Below are positions 1 to 8,715 of a stretch of 38,621 bases of DNA, in pieces. Each line of letters starts with the position of its first letter. Position 1 is the stretch's first letter. The DNA is taken from NCBI GenBank assembly GCA_002420305.1, contig DIHT01000054.1, positions 1 through 38,621 of the forward strand, written 5' to 3'. The notes beneath the pieces were generated by a model that did no database searches, was not told where the DNA came from, and worked only from the letters and a program-made list of their open reading frames with translations. This DNA is from Akkermansiaceae bacterium UBA5689. Its GTDB lineage: Bacteria > Verrucomicrobiota > Verrucomicrobiia > Verrucomicrobiales > Akkermansiaceae. The translations under genes and the position numbers were made by a program.

Positions 1-1229
1 GTAGGCTCAATGATCGAAGTCCGAGCAACCTCCAGGTATCCCTCCGGGCTGAGCCTCGCACTGATCATTTCCCCGTGGTCATTGAAGATCAGAGTCTGCC
101 CAGATGGCTCGTGATGCACGGTAAAGGCATGAGGCCACGGACCGCGACCCGAACCATCGGCCCGCAGGAGTGGGCGAGGCGTTTCCCAGATCCGTTCTCC
201 CGTTTCCATCATCACACAGCGAAAGAGCCCCCGCTGCCCCCCCGAATAGATATATCCGCCGCTGGTCCATGCCGTGTTCATAACCCCGGCCACCCCCTTG
301 CGCAGATTACGGCCCCAGGCTAACCGCGCCGACTTTCCATCAGGAGCAACCCGGATCGCTCCCGACTTATTGTTATAGCCCATGATGAAAACGAGATCCT
401 TCCAGACCCGGGGAGCGCCAATGGCCATTCCGAACTGCGGCTTAAAGGGAACGCTCCAGAAGACCTTTCCGCTTTCCGGGTCCAAGCCGTTAAGGTTTTC
501 CGCATCCCAGACGAGAAGCTGACGATGGCCATTGATCGTTTCAATCACCGGAGTGCCATAGCCTGACTGGGCAACATCCAACGCCCTCCAGCGCTCCTTG
601 CCCGTCCTGCGATCGAAAGCAACCACCGTGCTCCCGCTGCCACCCACCGGACAGATCAGAAGCTCCCCCTCAACAACAGGATGGCCGGCCGTACCCCAGA
701 GCGGAGTTTCCAGTTTGTATTCCTTCAGGATGTTCCGGTGCCACACCAGCGTGCCCTCTTTCGCTGTATAGGCACGCAGGTCGCCCTCCGCTCCCAGCGT
801 ATAGACCACTCCCTCGTACACCAGAGGCGTCGTTCGGGGCCCAATCGCGTAAGGGTAGACTGAGGAGTAGTCGGCGTCGTAGGCATGCTCCCAGAGAACC
901 TCTCCGTTACTCTCTTTCAGACAGCGAACCCGCTCCTTCCCAGGGATACGGGCCCGCACAAAATTCACATTACTCCCGGGCTTCAGCTTCCCAGCGACGT
1001 AGGGTTCGGCAAGGCGGTCCACGACAAAGACCCTGCCTTCAGCCACCGAGGGACCGGCGTAACCGCCGCCCGTTGGGACCGCCCAGAGTAGCCGCGGAGA
1101 TCGCTTGGCAAAATCAAGCTCTACATTTTTCTCCCTCCAGACCGCATCGCGCCCAGGGCCAAGATATTGAGGCCAATCCTCCGCCACAGAGCAGGTAGTC
1201 AGGATCAGCAGGCAGAAGAAAATCCTCAT
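1..1229 (-). CDS. PQQ-like beta-propeller repeat protein, exported (3' end beyond window)
   Basis: An uninterrupted minus-strand reading frame starts with ATG at 1227-1229 and runs off the left edge, giving 409 codons with no stop. It opens with a signal peptide (MRIFFCLLILTTCSVA, then ED) and the phrase WPQYLGPGRD, which is typical of PVC proteins annotated as PQQ-binding-like beta-propellers. Repeated blades follow, with segments such as GEVLWEHAY, GTLVWHRN, GKERWRAL and GKVFWSVPF, each a G-x-x-x-W turn of the propeller. Many such proteins lack the residues needed to bind PQQ, so alcohol dehydrogenase activity should not be assumed; a periplasmic scaffold or binding role is equally likely. 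It is transcribed away from the S9 peptidase and follows the GYF_2-RDD gene on the same strand, 108 nt downstream. The family assignment is firm; the substrate is unknown. Confidence 0.85.
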   Translation of the reverse strand, partial: MRIFFCLLILTTCSVAEDWPQYLGPGRDAVWREKNVELDFAKRSPRLLWAVPTGGGYAGPSVAEGRVFVVDRLAEPYVAGKLKPGSNVNFVRARIPGKERVRCLKESNGEVLWEHAYDADYSSVYPYAIGPRTTPLVYEGVVYTLGAEGDLRAYTAKEGTLVWHRNILKEYKLETPLWGTAGHPVVEGELLICPVGGSGSTVVAFDRRTGKERWRALDVAQSGYGTPVIETINGHRQLLVWDAENLNGLDPESGKVFWSVPFKPQFGMAIGAPRVWKDLVFIMGYNNKSGAIRVAPDGKSARLAWGRNLRKGVAGVMNTAWTSGGYIYSGGQRGLFRCVMMETGERIWETPRPLLRADGSGRGPWPHAFTVHHEPSGQTLIFNDHGEMISARLSPEGYLEVARTSIIEP

Positions 1230-1337
1230 CCCTCTCTGGTCCCTTAAAAGCCCTCTCGTGTCAAGTGATGCCCCGTAAAGGAGAGCACTCCGGGGATATC
1301 GGGGAGAGACGACCTGAGAGCGAGACCCTCTTCCAGC

Positions 1338-2408
1338 TCACCCAGCCGAGCCCCCAGCTTCAGGCCGGGAACTAAGGCTAATAACCTTTGTGCCCGCCCA
1401 CTGGTCGCCCAATCGGAGCAAGGGCTTGAATTCAGGCTTCCGTTCAATTTCGCAAGCGCACTGCCGACAAAGACCACCAAGCCCGTGATGCTGACTGGCC
1501 CGAGTAGACAGCACGATCAATTCGACCATCGGAAACAGAGGCACCAAGAGCGGGACGTTTCGAAGCAGATTCCCATTCAGCATACTCTCATCCCAGCCTC
1601 CTTTCAGAACCTTTCCATCCAGAGTCACCGTTTGGAGTTTCATCGCCCTCTTGCCTATGCTTTGCCCATTAAGAAAAGGAAGAGATTCCCGGAGCAACAT
1701 ACAGAGCGAACCGTATAGCCAGACAGGGCCTCCAATAGTAACGTTGATCATCCAACCCACACCGATGGCAACTAGCATATCGATCAGAGTCGCCAGGATA
1801 CGGTCGTTGAGAGTGGCATCCTGCGCGGATATCCCTGAGGCCTGATCACCTTCTGACAAAGGAGGCGAAGCGTCAGGATCGTAGGAGATCTCTTCTTCCT
1901 CCCCGGTTAATTTGGCAGTTCTCGCCGGAGCCTCTTCAACAGGCTTTCCCACCTTAGGAGGTTTGAAACCGTCAGCTCCTCCTAGCGATGGCCTCGGAAG
2001 CACTCTCTCTCCTTTATCCTCATTTTCCGAGTCCCTCTTGTCCTCTCGACCCACGAGATCAGCAGGCTCCTCAGGCTTTTCCTCTGCAGAAGATTCAAGA
2101 GTATCAGCTCCTTTTGGAGGCGGCGCTACCGGGAGAGCTTCCTCCGAAGCCCTTTCCTCCACCTCGGCGAGGGCACCCTCCTCTTCCGGATTTGCAGGAG
2201 CATTGGCAGCGGTTGTAGCCGAAGTTTCCGTGAGCACGGGATCAGGACCCGAAAAATCAGACACCTCTCCCGCCTCGATCCACTCTCCTTGCTCACCCCA
2301 AGCTACCAGATCGGTTGATGAGATTTCACCTGTGATGATCATGCTGCGAAGGCGGTCCCCATTGACCGGACCTTCTCGCTCATTCTCTTTCGAAATATAC
2401 CATGCCAT
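1338..2408 (-). CDS. GYF_2 (DUF4339) - RDD family membrane protein
   Basis: The 356-residue product has three parts. Residues 1-50 (MAWYISKENEREGPVNGDRL and onward) form a GYF_2 domain, a small module with W-Y and G-P landmarks thought to bind peptides. Residues about 50-195 are a Glu/Pro/Ala/Ser-rich, probably disordered linker. Residues about 200-345 are an RDD domain: LNDRILATLIDMLVA begins the first membrane helix, GQSIGKRAMKLQ is the central conserved loop, and RLGDQWAGTKVI is the closing motif. Between the last helix and RLGD there is an insertion of about 25 residues holding a C-x-x-C-x-C cluster (CRQCAC). RDD proteins sit in the inner membrane and some are transporters or regulators, but no substrate is evident here. 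The ATG at 2406-2408 begins exactly at the GYF_2 domain. Confidence 0.85.
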   Translation of the reverse strand: MAWYISKENEREGPVNGDRLRSMIITGEISSTDLVAWGEQGEWIEAGEVSDFSGPDPVLTETSATTAANAPANPEEEGALAEVEERASEEALPVAPPPKGADTLESSAEEKPEEPADLVGREDKRDSENEDKGERVLPRPSLGGADGFKPPKVGKPVEEAPARTAKLTGEEEEISYDPDASPPLSEGDQASGISAQDATLNDRILATLIDMLVAIGVGWMINVTIGGPVWLYGSLCMLLRESLPFLNGQSIGKRAMKLQTVTLDGKVLKGGWDESMLNGNLLRNVPLLVPLFPMVELIVLSTRASQHHGLGGLCRQCACEIERKPEFKPLLRLGDQWAGTKVISLSSRPEAGGSAG

Positions 2409-2445
2409 GATGCAGAACTAATGCACCTCATCCTTCACTGTCCGT

Positions 2446-2465
2446 AAACGAGATAGCTCGTTTTT
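2446..2465. terminator. small U-tailed hairpin between divergent genes
   Basis: A perfect 7-bp inverted repeat (AAACGAG at 2446-2452, CTCGTTT at 2457-2463) with a 4-nt loop is followed on the plus strand by T residues to 2465. It has the shape of a weak intrinsic terminator but lies between divergent genes. It might stop antisense transcription, or attenuate the leader of the minus-strand gene at 2408. The stem has only three G-C pairs, so this is tentative. Confidence 0.3.
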
Positions 2466-2627
2466 ATGGCCTAAGAGCCAAGAGGCCTCGATATCAAGTG
2501 TCATTCCGCTCTCCGGGCATACTACCAAAAAGGGACTCTGTGGAACATCCCGTTCAATTTCCTCAAATGGAGGCTTCTAACAAGAGCTCATTCAGAGTAA
2601 GGCCTCCCCCCCCTTACACACAGCAAT

Positions 2628-5600
2628 ATGAGGCTTCACCCTTACCTCCTCTTCATCACCCTTCCACTCTCCCTCTTCCTGACCACCTCGGTATTGGGAG
2701 AAACACCCACCGAGAAAGGCTCTAACCACAAACATTCTTCCAGTAATTCTACTCCACTCGCCAAGACAGAAGAGCTCGGAAATGAATCGCAGCCATCCGG
2801 CCGTAAGAAGCGCAAAAAGAAAAAGCAGCCTCAAAGAAAACCCATCGCCCCACAGGATTATGCCCAGTGGGAGCAAATGAACATGGGGAACCGGAAAATG
2901 TCGCATGACGGCCAGTGGCTCACATTCGATATCAGGCGGGTAGACGGCAAGAGCTCCCTTCACCTTCACAGAATCAACGACGGCAAAAGCAAGGAGCAAC
3001 AGGTCTACTCCCAAGGGGAGCGCCCTGTCTTTTCCAATGACAGTAAATGGCTATCCGTGACCATCGGAAAGAGCCCGGAGGAGAAGAAAAAAGCCAAAGA
3101 ATCTAAGAAACCTGCAGGACCTGGCACCACCATCCATCTCCGCTCCCTGATCGATGGAAAGACCACGGAATTCAAGAATGTGATCACGCTCACCTTCAGT
3201 CACGACAGCCGCTTTGCGGCCATCGAGGTGACCGGAAAATCCGCTCCTGCCCGCCCGGGCACACCTCCTGCTCCTCCCGCGCGGGCCCTGCTCGTTCGCA
3301 ATCTCGAAACTGGGAAGGATACAACCTTCGGGAATGTCACCAAATTCGCATGGAGCAAGAAAGAATCTCTTCTCGCTCTCGTCGTCGACTCCCCCAGCAT
3401 CAGTAACGCCCTGCAGCTTTTCGACCCCGGCAGTGAGACTCTGCGTAACCTTGAGGCCAGCGACCAGGATTACGTTGGACTGCTCTGGCGCAAGGATTCC
3501 TTTGATCTCGCTGCCGCCCGCCAGATGAAATTTGGGGAGAAAGAGGACATCTCTCATACTCTCCTGGCTTTCCGAAATCTGGATGACTCGGATAAGCCTA
3601 CCGGTGACCAGGCCATCTACGACCATAGCAAGAACCTCTCCTTTCCCCTCGATCACTACCTCACGGCCAGCCTGAGCTGGGATAAGAACGGCCAAGCACT
3701 TCATTGCTCACTCAAAAAATGGGAGAACAAACCCAAGGATTTCCCCTCCCCTCCCAAGCCCCCCGCAAAACAGAAGCAGGGCAAGAAAGGTAAAACGAAC
3801 AACAGTAGCGCGAAAGACTCCTCCCCAGCACAAACCAACCCTGAAAAATCCCCTGCCCCAACGGAGGGCAGTCAGAAAGAGAAGGTCCAAGACAGTCCTG
3901 CTCTAACCGCGAAGACCCTCCGCGAAACCCTGACTACCCCCTCAAATGTAGAGGTCTGGCACTCGAAAGATGTAACCATCATGCCCCGGCAGAAAAAGGA
4001 GGCCTCAAGCCGCAGAAATCCCGCACGCAAGGCGGTGTGGTGGTTGAAAGAAAACAAATTGGTTCAACTCGAGAACGAGCTCACGGAACGGGTAACCGTC
4101 ATGCGGGATGGCCTTCGGGCTATTGGAATGGACTCCTCTCCCCACGAACGAGAAGCCATGTTCGGCCCACGGCTACACGACGTTTACGCCATCAGCACTC
4201 GGAATGGGAAACGCAACCGCATCCTTGAGGGAGTTAAGTTCACCCTCTCGACAAGTCCCAACGGACGCTTCCTCCTGTTCGTGCGTGAGGGCCACATCTG
4301 GATCCATGATCTCAAGACCGGAAAACAGAAAAACATCACCTCCACACTAAAGACCTCTTTTACGGACAAACAGGACGACACCCTCGCCCAGGAGAAGCGG
4401 CCTTTCGGCAATGGCATCTGGCTCACCGACAGCTCCGGCGTCCTTCTCTACGACCGCTACGACATCTGGCTTCTTGATCCCCGGGGCGAGCGCACTCGCA
4501 AACTGACCAACGGCCGGAAGGAACAACTTCGGCACCGTATTTCTCAGGCGAGTTACCGGGAAGAGAATCACGGCAATATTGCTCGAGGGGACCGAATCTA
4601 CGTCGGCCTCTTCGGAGAGCGCTCCAAGAAGTCCGGTTACGGGAGCCTGACTCTTGCAACCCGGAAAACCCCCGCAGCCGATTGGAAAACCCACCTTCTC
4701 GATGATGCTCTCATGCTGTTCCTCAGCCGATCCCGGGATGCCGACATTCTCACTTTCACCCGGGAGCGGAGCGATCAATCCCGTGACCTTTACCTCGCGG
4801 GTCCTGCCTTGGAAGACCCGCACAAAGTCACCGAAACCAATACGTTCCAGAAAAACTACCGGTGGGGACGCTCGGAGCTCGTCAACTTTCAGAACACGCA
4901 AGGTGTTCCTCTGCAGGGCATGCTCACTTACCCTGCCGGATACCGGAAAGGGAAGAAGTATCCCATGATCGTCTATATCTACGAGAAGCGCTCACAGGAC
5001 CTGCACCGCTACTACACCCCAAGCGAGAAGCACCCCTACAATCCCTGCGTCTTTTCCGCAGAAGGCTATTTCGTATTTCAACCCGACATTGTCTATCGGC
5101 CTCAGCAACCTGGTATCTCAGCCGTAGACTGCGTGGTTCCTGCCGTGGAAAAGGTTCTCGAGACAGGAATGGTCGATTCCCGGAGAGTCGGCCTGATGGG
5201 GCATTCCTGGGGCGCCTACCAGACCTCTTTCATCGTTACCCAGACCGACCTCTTCTCGGCCGCAGTAGCTGGGGCCCCCCTCACCGATATGATGAGCATG
5301 TCCGTAAGCGTTTACTGGAATTCTGGAGGCACCAATGCCCGCATCTTCGCGCAATCACAAGGACGCATGAACAAGCCCTTCTGGCAGGACGCGGAAAATT
5401 ACGCCCGCAATTCCCCCATTCATGGCCTGGACACCCTCAACACGCCTCTCCTCATTGCCTTCGGAGACAAGGATGGCGCGGTCGACTGGGATCAGGGTAT
5501 TGAGATGTACAATGCAGCCCGCTGGGCCGGCAAAGATGATCTCGTCCTTCTCGTATACCCTGGTGAGAATCACGGCCTGCGCAAGGAGGAGAACATGGTG

Positions 5601-5816
5601 GACTACCACTACCGGGTCAGGGAATGGATGGAGCACTTCCTCAAGGACGAAACCGGTAGGAAGTGGATCACCGAAGGCAAGTCATTCCTCGAACGCGAGA
5701 AGGAAAAAGAAGATCTCAAGAAAAAGGGCACCTCGCAACCCACCCCAAAAAGACCGGGACCAGACAGTAAGGGCGGGAGCTCCTCTGAAAAAACAGCTCC
5801 GTCCAGCTCCAAGTAA
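2628..5816 (+). CDS. S9 family (prolyl oligopeptidase-type) serine peptidase, exported
   Basis: The 1062-residue product has a signal peptide (residues 1-24, ending TTSVLG). A WD40-like (PD40) beta-propeller spans about 60-740, with repeats such as FSHDSRFAA, FSNDSKWLS and STSPNGRFLL. A C-terminal alpha/beta hydrolase follows at about 770-1010. The catalytic triad is visible: Ser860 in GHSWGAY, Asp949 in FGDKDGAV and His982 in ENHGLRKEE. This is the dipeptidyl-peptidase/acylaminoacyl-peptidase branch of family S9, which cleaves oligopeptides in the periplasm. Low-complexity Lys/Pro/Ser-rich stretches occur at about 48-80 (KKRKKKKQPQRK), about 370-435 inside the propeller, and in the tail after 1015. 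They make it longer than usual family members. ATG at 2628 begins directly at the signal peptide. Confidence 0.93.
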   Translation: MRLHPYLLFITLPLSLFLTTSVLGETPTEKGSNHKHSSSNSTPLAKTEELGNESQPSGRKKRKKKKQPQRKPIAPQDYAQWEQMNMGNRKMSHDGQWLTFDIRRVDGKSSLHLHRINDGKSKEQQVYSQGERPVFSNDSKWLSVTIGKSPEEKKKAKESKKPAGPGTTIHLRSLIDGKTTEFKNVITLTFSHDSRFAAIEVTGKSAPARPGTPPAPPARALLVRNLETGKDTTFGNVTKFAWSKKESLLALVVDSPSISNALQLFDPGSETLRNLEASDQDYVGLLWRKDSFDLAAARQMKFGEKEDISHTLLAFRNLDDSDKPTGDQAIYDHSKNLSFPLDHYLTASLSWDKNGQALHCSLKKWENKPKDFPSPPKPPAKQKQGKKGKTNNSSAKDSSPAQTNPEKSPAPTEGSQKEKVQDSPALTAKTLRETLTTPSNVEVWHSKDVTIMPRQKKEASSRRNPARKAVWWLKENKLVQLENELTERVTVMRDGLRAIGMDSSPHEREAMFGPRLHDVYAISTRNGKRNRILEGVKFTLSTSPNGRFLLFVREGHIWIHDLKTGKQKNITSTLKTSFTDKQDDTLAQEKRPFGNGIWLTDSSGVLLYDRYDIWLLDPRGERTRKLTNGRKEQLRHRISQASYREENHGNIARGDRIYVGLFGERSKKSGYGSLTLATRKTPAADWKTHLLDDALMLFLSRSRDADILTFTRERSDQSRDLYLAGPALEDPHKVTETNTFQKNYRWGRSELVNFQNTQGVPLQGMLTYPAGYRKGKKYPMIVYIYEKRSQDLHRYYTPSEKHPYNPCVFSAEGYFVFQPDIVYRPQQPGISAVDCVVPAVEKVLETGMVDSRRVGLMGHSWGAYQTSFIVTQTDLFSAAVAGAPLTDMMSMSVSVYWNSGGTNARIFAQSQGRMNKPFWQDAENYARNSPIHGLDTLNTPLLIAFGDKDGAVDWDQGIEMYNAARWAGKDDLVLLVYPGENHGLRKEENMVDYHYRVREWMEHFLKDETGRKWITEGKSFLEREKEKEDLKKKGTSQPTPKRPGPDSKGGSSSEKTAPSSSK

Positions 5817-5915
5817 ATCCGAGGAATCTTCCGATCCTATCGCGCGCGGATCGTGCAGGTCATGATGAATGATCCTCTGGACTCCCCTCATCGCGGAACT
5901 GGCCCGCTTTGTGGA

Positions 5916-5931
5916 GCGAGGTAATCCTCGC
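5916..5931. other. 6-bp hairpin between convergent genes
   Basis: GCGAGG and CCTCGC flank a TAAT loop in the 159-nt gap between the convergent S9 peptidase and RNase HI genes. There is no T-run on either side, so it is not a standard intrinsic terminator. Nothing else recognisable lies in the gap. Confidence 0.2.
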
Positions 5932-5975
5932 GCGGCGCTTAAAGAAACAAAACAATCCAGACTTGAGGATCTGCC

Positions 5976-6485
5976 TCAGTCGAAAAGGCCAGGAGGGTCC
6001 CCCGCAAGCTGCTCCTCGTTCAGGTAACCTTCATCAGGCGGCAGATCGCTGCCTTCGGCAGCTTCGACAGCAAGGGCGTCGCAGCATTCGTTTTCAGAAT
6101 GCCCCGAATGACCCTTGACCCACTGCCAGTGCATTTCGTGCTCCCGGCATACCGCATCGAGACGTTTCCATAAATCTTCGTTTCGTAGTCTCTGTCCCGG
6201 CCCCCGCCTCCACCCAAGCCCTTTCCACTTCCTCAGCCAACCACGCGTCATCGCATTGATGAGATACTTGGAGTCTGAACAAAGACGCACGCGGCAAGGC
6301 TCTTTGAGTCCTTCCAGTCCGGCGATAGCTGCCAGTAATTCCATGCGATTATTGGTGGTCCGGGCAAACCCTGCGCTCAGCTCCCTCCGGTGCTCCCCGG
6401 ACGTAAGGACCACGCCATAGCCCCCGGGCCCTGGATTCCCACGACAGGCACCGTCAGTAAAGATTTCCACCTCTTTCAACGCCAC
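5976..6485 (-). CDS. rnhA: ribonuclease HI
   Basis: The 169-residue enzyme degrades the RNA strand of RNA-DNA hybrids in the cytoplasm. All four acidic active-site residues are present: Asp11 (FTDGACRGNPGPGG), Glu49 (NRMELLA), Asp71 (CSDSKYL) and Asp136 (NECCDALA). The catalytic histidine lies in the VKGHSGHSEN loop. The length is normal for a bacterial type 1 enzyme, with a short acidic tail of about 25 residues ending DPPGLFD. The start is GTG at 6483-6485, supported by AGGGGA at 6492-6497 six nucleotides upstream; the nearby ATG at 6487-6489 is in another frame. It is divergent from the methyltransferase, with an 84-nt shared upstream region. Confidence 0.96.
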   Translation of the reverse strand: MALKEVEIFTDGACRGNPGPGGYGVVLTSGEHRRELSAGFARTTNNRMELLAAIAGLEGLKEPCRVRLCSDSKYLINAMTRGWLRKWKGLGWRRGPGQRLRNEDLWKRLDAVCREHEMHWQWVKGHSGHSENECCDALAVEAAEGSDLPPDEGYLNEEQLAGDPPGLFD

Positions 6486-6491
6486 ACATGT

Positions 6492-6497
6492 TCCCCT
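6492..6497 (-). promoter_or_regulatory. Shine-Dalgarno site fixing the GTG start of rnhA
   Basis: Read on the minus strand this is AGGGGA, six nucleotides before the GTG at 6485. It supports that start over the out-of-frame ATG at 6489. Confidence 0.55.
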
Positions 6498-6569
6498 AAT
6501 CTAATCGCGAGTCGAGGAATTTGGCTGGCCGCATCGACAAGAGGAGGAGGAGCTGGCAGACTGTCCAGG

Positions 6570-7229
6570 ATGGCTCTGGAGGAGATTCCCCTGCAACTCG
6601 ATGACAAAGCCCTTCCCCCACGGGTCGCAGCGTTAATCACGGATGCTGATCGGAGGCTTGATGCCCTCTTCGAATCCAATCGTAACCGCAGAGTTCCCCG
6701 GTTCCTTCCCAGCGACCCAATTCTTCTTTACCAGGTTTTGAGGTCGCTCACCGAGCAAAACCTTCCCCTGGGGCAAACCTTTTGTGAATGGGGAAGCGGC
6801 TTTGGCCTCGGAGCCTGCCTTGCATCACTCCTGGGCTACCGCTCCTACGGGCTGGAGATCGAGGAGGACCTGGTATCACTGGCCCGGGAACTGGCGAACG
6901 ATCACGCGATCACAGTTGAGAACCTATGCACGAGTTACTTCCCCGAGGGGTTTGGATCCTATCCCGCCCATGGAGGCGCGGAGTTAATGACGCCGGAACC
7001 CGTTTCGCACTGGGGTGAATCCAGCCCGCTTGTCCCCCCCTACGAGGGAATGGACTGCGAGGTCGACGAGATTGACGTCTTCTACGTTTACCCGTGGCCC
7101 GGGGAGCAGGAACTCATGCACAGCCTCTTTGAGACGGTAGCATCCGGTGGAGCCATCCTGATCGCCTACTACGGAGAGCAGGATATTGCCGCCTACCGCA
7201 AGGCAGTAGAAGATGACTGGGACCAGTAA
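6570..7229 (+). CDS. class I SAM-dependent methyltransferase-like protein
   Basis: From ATG at 6570 the product is 219 residues. It contains a Rossmann motif I (FCEWGSGFGLGA) followed by GLEIEEDLVSLARELA, the acidic end of strand 2 and helix expected of a SAM-binding fold. DEIDVFYVYPWPGEQ marks strand 4, and the C-terminal part (GGAILIAYYG) is strand 5. The target is not recognisable. The frame is open back to 6390, but that would run antisense through the rnhA start, and a purine-rich GAGGAGGAGGAG stretch at 6541-6552 precedes the ATG, so 6570 is preferred. It converges on the nitrilase gene with a 49-nt gap. Methyltransferase fold is likely; activity is unproven. Confidence 0.78.
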   Translation: MALEEIPLQLDDKALPPRVAALITDADRRLDALFESNRNRRVPRFLPSDPILLYQVLRSLTEQNLPLGQTFCEWGSGFGLGACLASLLGYRSYGLEIEEDLVSLARELANDHAITVENLCTSYFPEGFGSYPAHGGAELMTPEPVSHWGESSPLVPPYEGMDCEVDEIDVFYVYPWPGEQELMHSLFETVASGGAILIAYYGEQDIAAYRKAVEDDWDQ

Positions 7230-7278
7230 CATCCCGGGATTGCTATCCGCTCTGTTCAGAGCCCTCAACCACGGGTAA

Positions 7279-8046
7279 TCAACCCTTGATATCCTCCAGA
7301 GCCGGAAACTCCCGCCTCCACGCGATGAGATCCGCATAATCGAGCTTACAGCACAGGACGGCTTCGGAATCACCCGCTTCTGCCTGTACCGCCCCCTGAT
7401 GGTTCAATATCCGTGATCCTCCGGGATAGCGAAAACGAGGATCCGACCCCACCCGGTTCACTCCAACAATACAGGAAAGATTCTCGATCGCACGGGCCTC
7501 CAGGAGAGTCTTCCAATGGCGCGAGCGGGCATCCGGCCAGTTAGCGCTGACAGTAAAAAGATTAGCTCCGTCCCGCACCCCCTTCCGGAAAAGCTCCGGG
7601 AACCGGAGGTCGTAACAGATCACTGGACATACCGTAAAGTCGTGCCAGCGAAACATCGCCAGACCATCCCCTGCCACATAGTGACTCGATTCGTCAGTGT
7701 AGGAGAACGTATAATTTTTCTGGTAAAGAGCAACCGGTCGACCCGAAGGGTCGTAAACCGCCACTTCATTGCGGCCCAGAGAAGATCCGGGGTCCTTACT
7801 CACGAGGCCACCAACGACATGGCTCTCGTATTGCCATGCAAGGGAAGAAAGGAATTTCTCGGTCTCACTTGCTTTCGCCTCCGCCACCCGGGGGACGTTC
7901 ATGCTGAATCCCGTAGAAAACATCTCCGGAAGTACAATAAGCGATCCTGGAGACACTGCCGCTCCAGTCAGGAGCCGGCGGACGGTATCAAAATTAGCCT
8001 CCCGATCTTCCCAGGCGATATCATATTGGAGGGCGACGACGTGCAT
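7279..8046 (-). CDS. carbon-nitrogen hydrolase, omega-amidase (YafV/Nit2-like)
   Basis: From ATG at 8044-8046 the product is 255 residues. The nitrilase triad is clear: Glu41 in LPEMFSTGFSM, Lys110 in YQKNYTFSY and Cys144 in VICYDLRFPELFR. PEMF-TGFSM and CYDLRFPE are characteristic of the omega-amidase branch, which hydrolyses 2-oxoglutaramate or 2-oxosuccinamate to the 2-oxoacid and ammonia in metabolite repair. The substrate here is inferred from family resemblance. A longer in-frame start at 8115 would add 23 residues without homology and is not used. It lies downstream of HU on the same strand, separated by a strong terminator, so it is probably transcribed alone. Confidence 0.9.
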   Translation of the reverse strand: MHVVALQYDIAWEDREANFDTVRRLLTGAAVSPGSLIVLPEMFSTGFSMNVPRVAEAKASETEKFLSSLAWQYESHVVGGLVSKDPGSSLGRNEVAVYDPSGRPVALYQKNYTFSYTDESSHYVAGDGLAMFRWHDFTVCPVICYDLRFPELFRKGVRDGANLFTVSANWPDARSRHWKTLLEARAIENLSCIVGVNRVGSDPRFRYPGGSRILNHQGAVQAEAGDSEAVLCCKLDYADLIAWRREFPALEDIKG

Positions 8047-8166
8047 TTGAATGTTTGAGCCTGATTCCGGACCTTGCCTTCTATTACTGCAGCTCGGTGG
8101 ATTGTGCAAAATCACACCGGCATCATTTCACCAGCTAAGCTCAAGCGCTACCAGCTGAAGGCCGGC

Positions 8167-8186
8167 TGCAGGGAATCTACCCTGCA
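8167..8186. other. perfect 7-bp hairpin downstream of the HU terminator
   Basis: TGCAGGG and CCCTGCA flank a 6-nt loop. It lies 14 nt beyond the HU terminator hairpin, between HU and the amidase gene. It could be a second, back-up hairpin or part of the amidase leader. No U-run follows on the minus strand. Confidence 0.35.
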
Positions 8187-8194
8187 TGTCTTTC

Positions 8195-8229
8195 AAAAGA
8201 GAACCGCGCCCCTGTTCGAGGCGCGGTTC
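8195..8229 (-). terminator. intrinsic terminator of the HU gene
   Basis: A perfect 10-bp G+C-rich stem (GAACCGCGCC at 8201-8210 pairing with 8220-8229) has a 9-nt loop. On the minus strand it is followed by TCTTTT at 8195-8200. It lies 28 nt past the HU stop codon. Confidence 0.85.
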
Positions 8230-8256
8230 CTAAAGAATTGACCTTTAGGTCGCTGA

Positions 8257-8571
8257 CTACGCGACCATGTCTTTCAGATTCTTGAGAGGTCGAACCTTGA
8301 CGACCCTCCGGGCCGGCTTGGCTGCGACGTCCATCATCTCACCGGGCTTGAATGGATTAGCGCGAGTTGTCGCTTCTGTAGCCGGCTTGTCTTGCACGAC
8401 GATCTTACAGAGGCCGGGAATTGTGAACTGTCCGGGGCCTCCACGACTCACACCCTTGTTGATCTCAGCGCCCAGCGCATCGAGCACTGAAGCGACTTGC
8501 TTGCGGTTGAAGCCGGTTGCCTCGGCCATGTTGTTGAGGATCTCTGTCTTAGTTGCTGCTTTCTGGGCCAT
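8257..8571 (-). CDS. HU family DNA-binding protein
   Basis: The 104-residue basic protein belongs to the HU/IHF family of nucleoid proteins, which bind and bend DNA as dimers. The N-terminal helices (TKTEILNNMAEATGFNRKQVASVLDAL) match the HU dimerisation domain. The arm region carries RANPFKPGEMMDVAAKPARRVVKVRP, where canonical HU has the RNP(K/Q)TG arm followed by a K-P-x-F-K-x-G tail. This variant form is common in Verrucomicrobia and Planctomycetes. ATG at 8569-8571 is the only plausible start. It is monocistronic, with a strong terminator 28 nt downstream and a 632-nt gene-free stretch upstream. Confidence 0.93.
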   Translation of the reverse strand: MAQKAATKTEILNNMAEATGFNRKQVASVLDALGAEINKGVSRGGPGQFTIPGLCKIVVQDKPATEATTRANPFKPGEMMDVAAKPARRVVKVRPLKNLKDMVA

Positions 8572-8715
8572 GAATTTTGGTTCTTTATTGGTTAGGTTCG
8601 AATGAAACTTCGGTCTTCAACCCATAAATTTAAGAGGTTTCCGTCAAGCATTTCGCCTCCTGCGGGAAGAATAATTTTTTATGCGCCCAGTCTATCAGGC
8701 TGTGTTCCCCCCGGT

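Noticed and set aside
1338..1480. frameshift in the RDD gene near its 3' end
   Set aside because: The closing RLGDQWAGTKV motif is in the same frame as the rest, so no net frameshift exists; the segment is an insertion.
1912..2421. 169-codon Ser/Pro-rich plus-strand frame
   Set aside because: It is the antisense of the acidic linker of the GYF_2-RDD gene; its composition is an artefact of the complementary codons.
4862..5503. 213-codon plus-strand frame inside the S9 peptidase
   Set aside because: It is out of frame with the catalytic triad-bearing protein and has no family character.
6390..6569. N-terminal extension of the methyltransferase frame back to 6390
   Set aside because: It runs antisense through the start of rnhA, lacks methyltransferase character, and a purine-rich stretch precedes the ATG at 6570.
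8595..8604. T-loop-like GGTTCGAATG suggesting a tRNA
   Set aside because: No matching acceptor, D or anticodon stems can be drawn around it.
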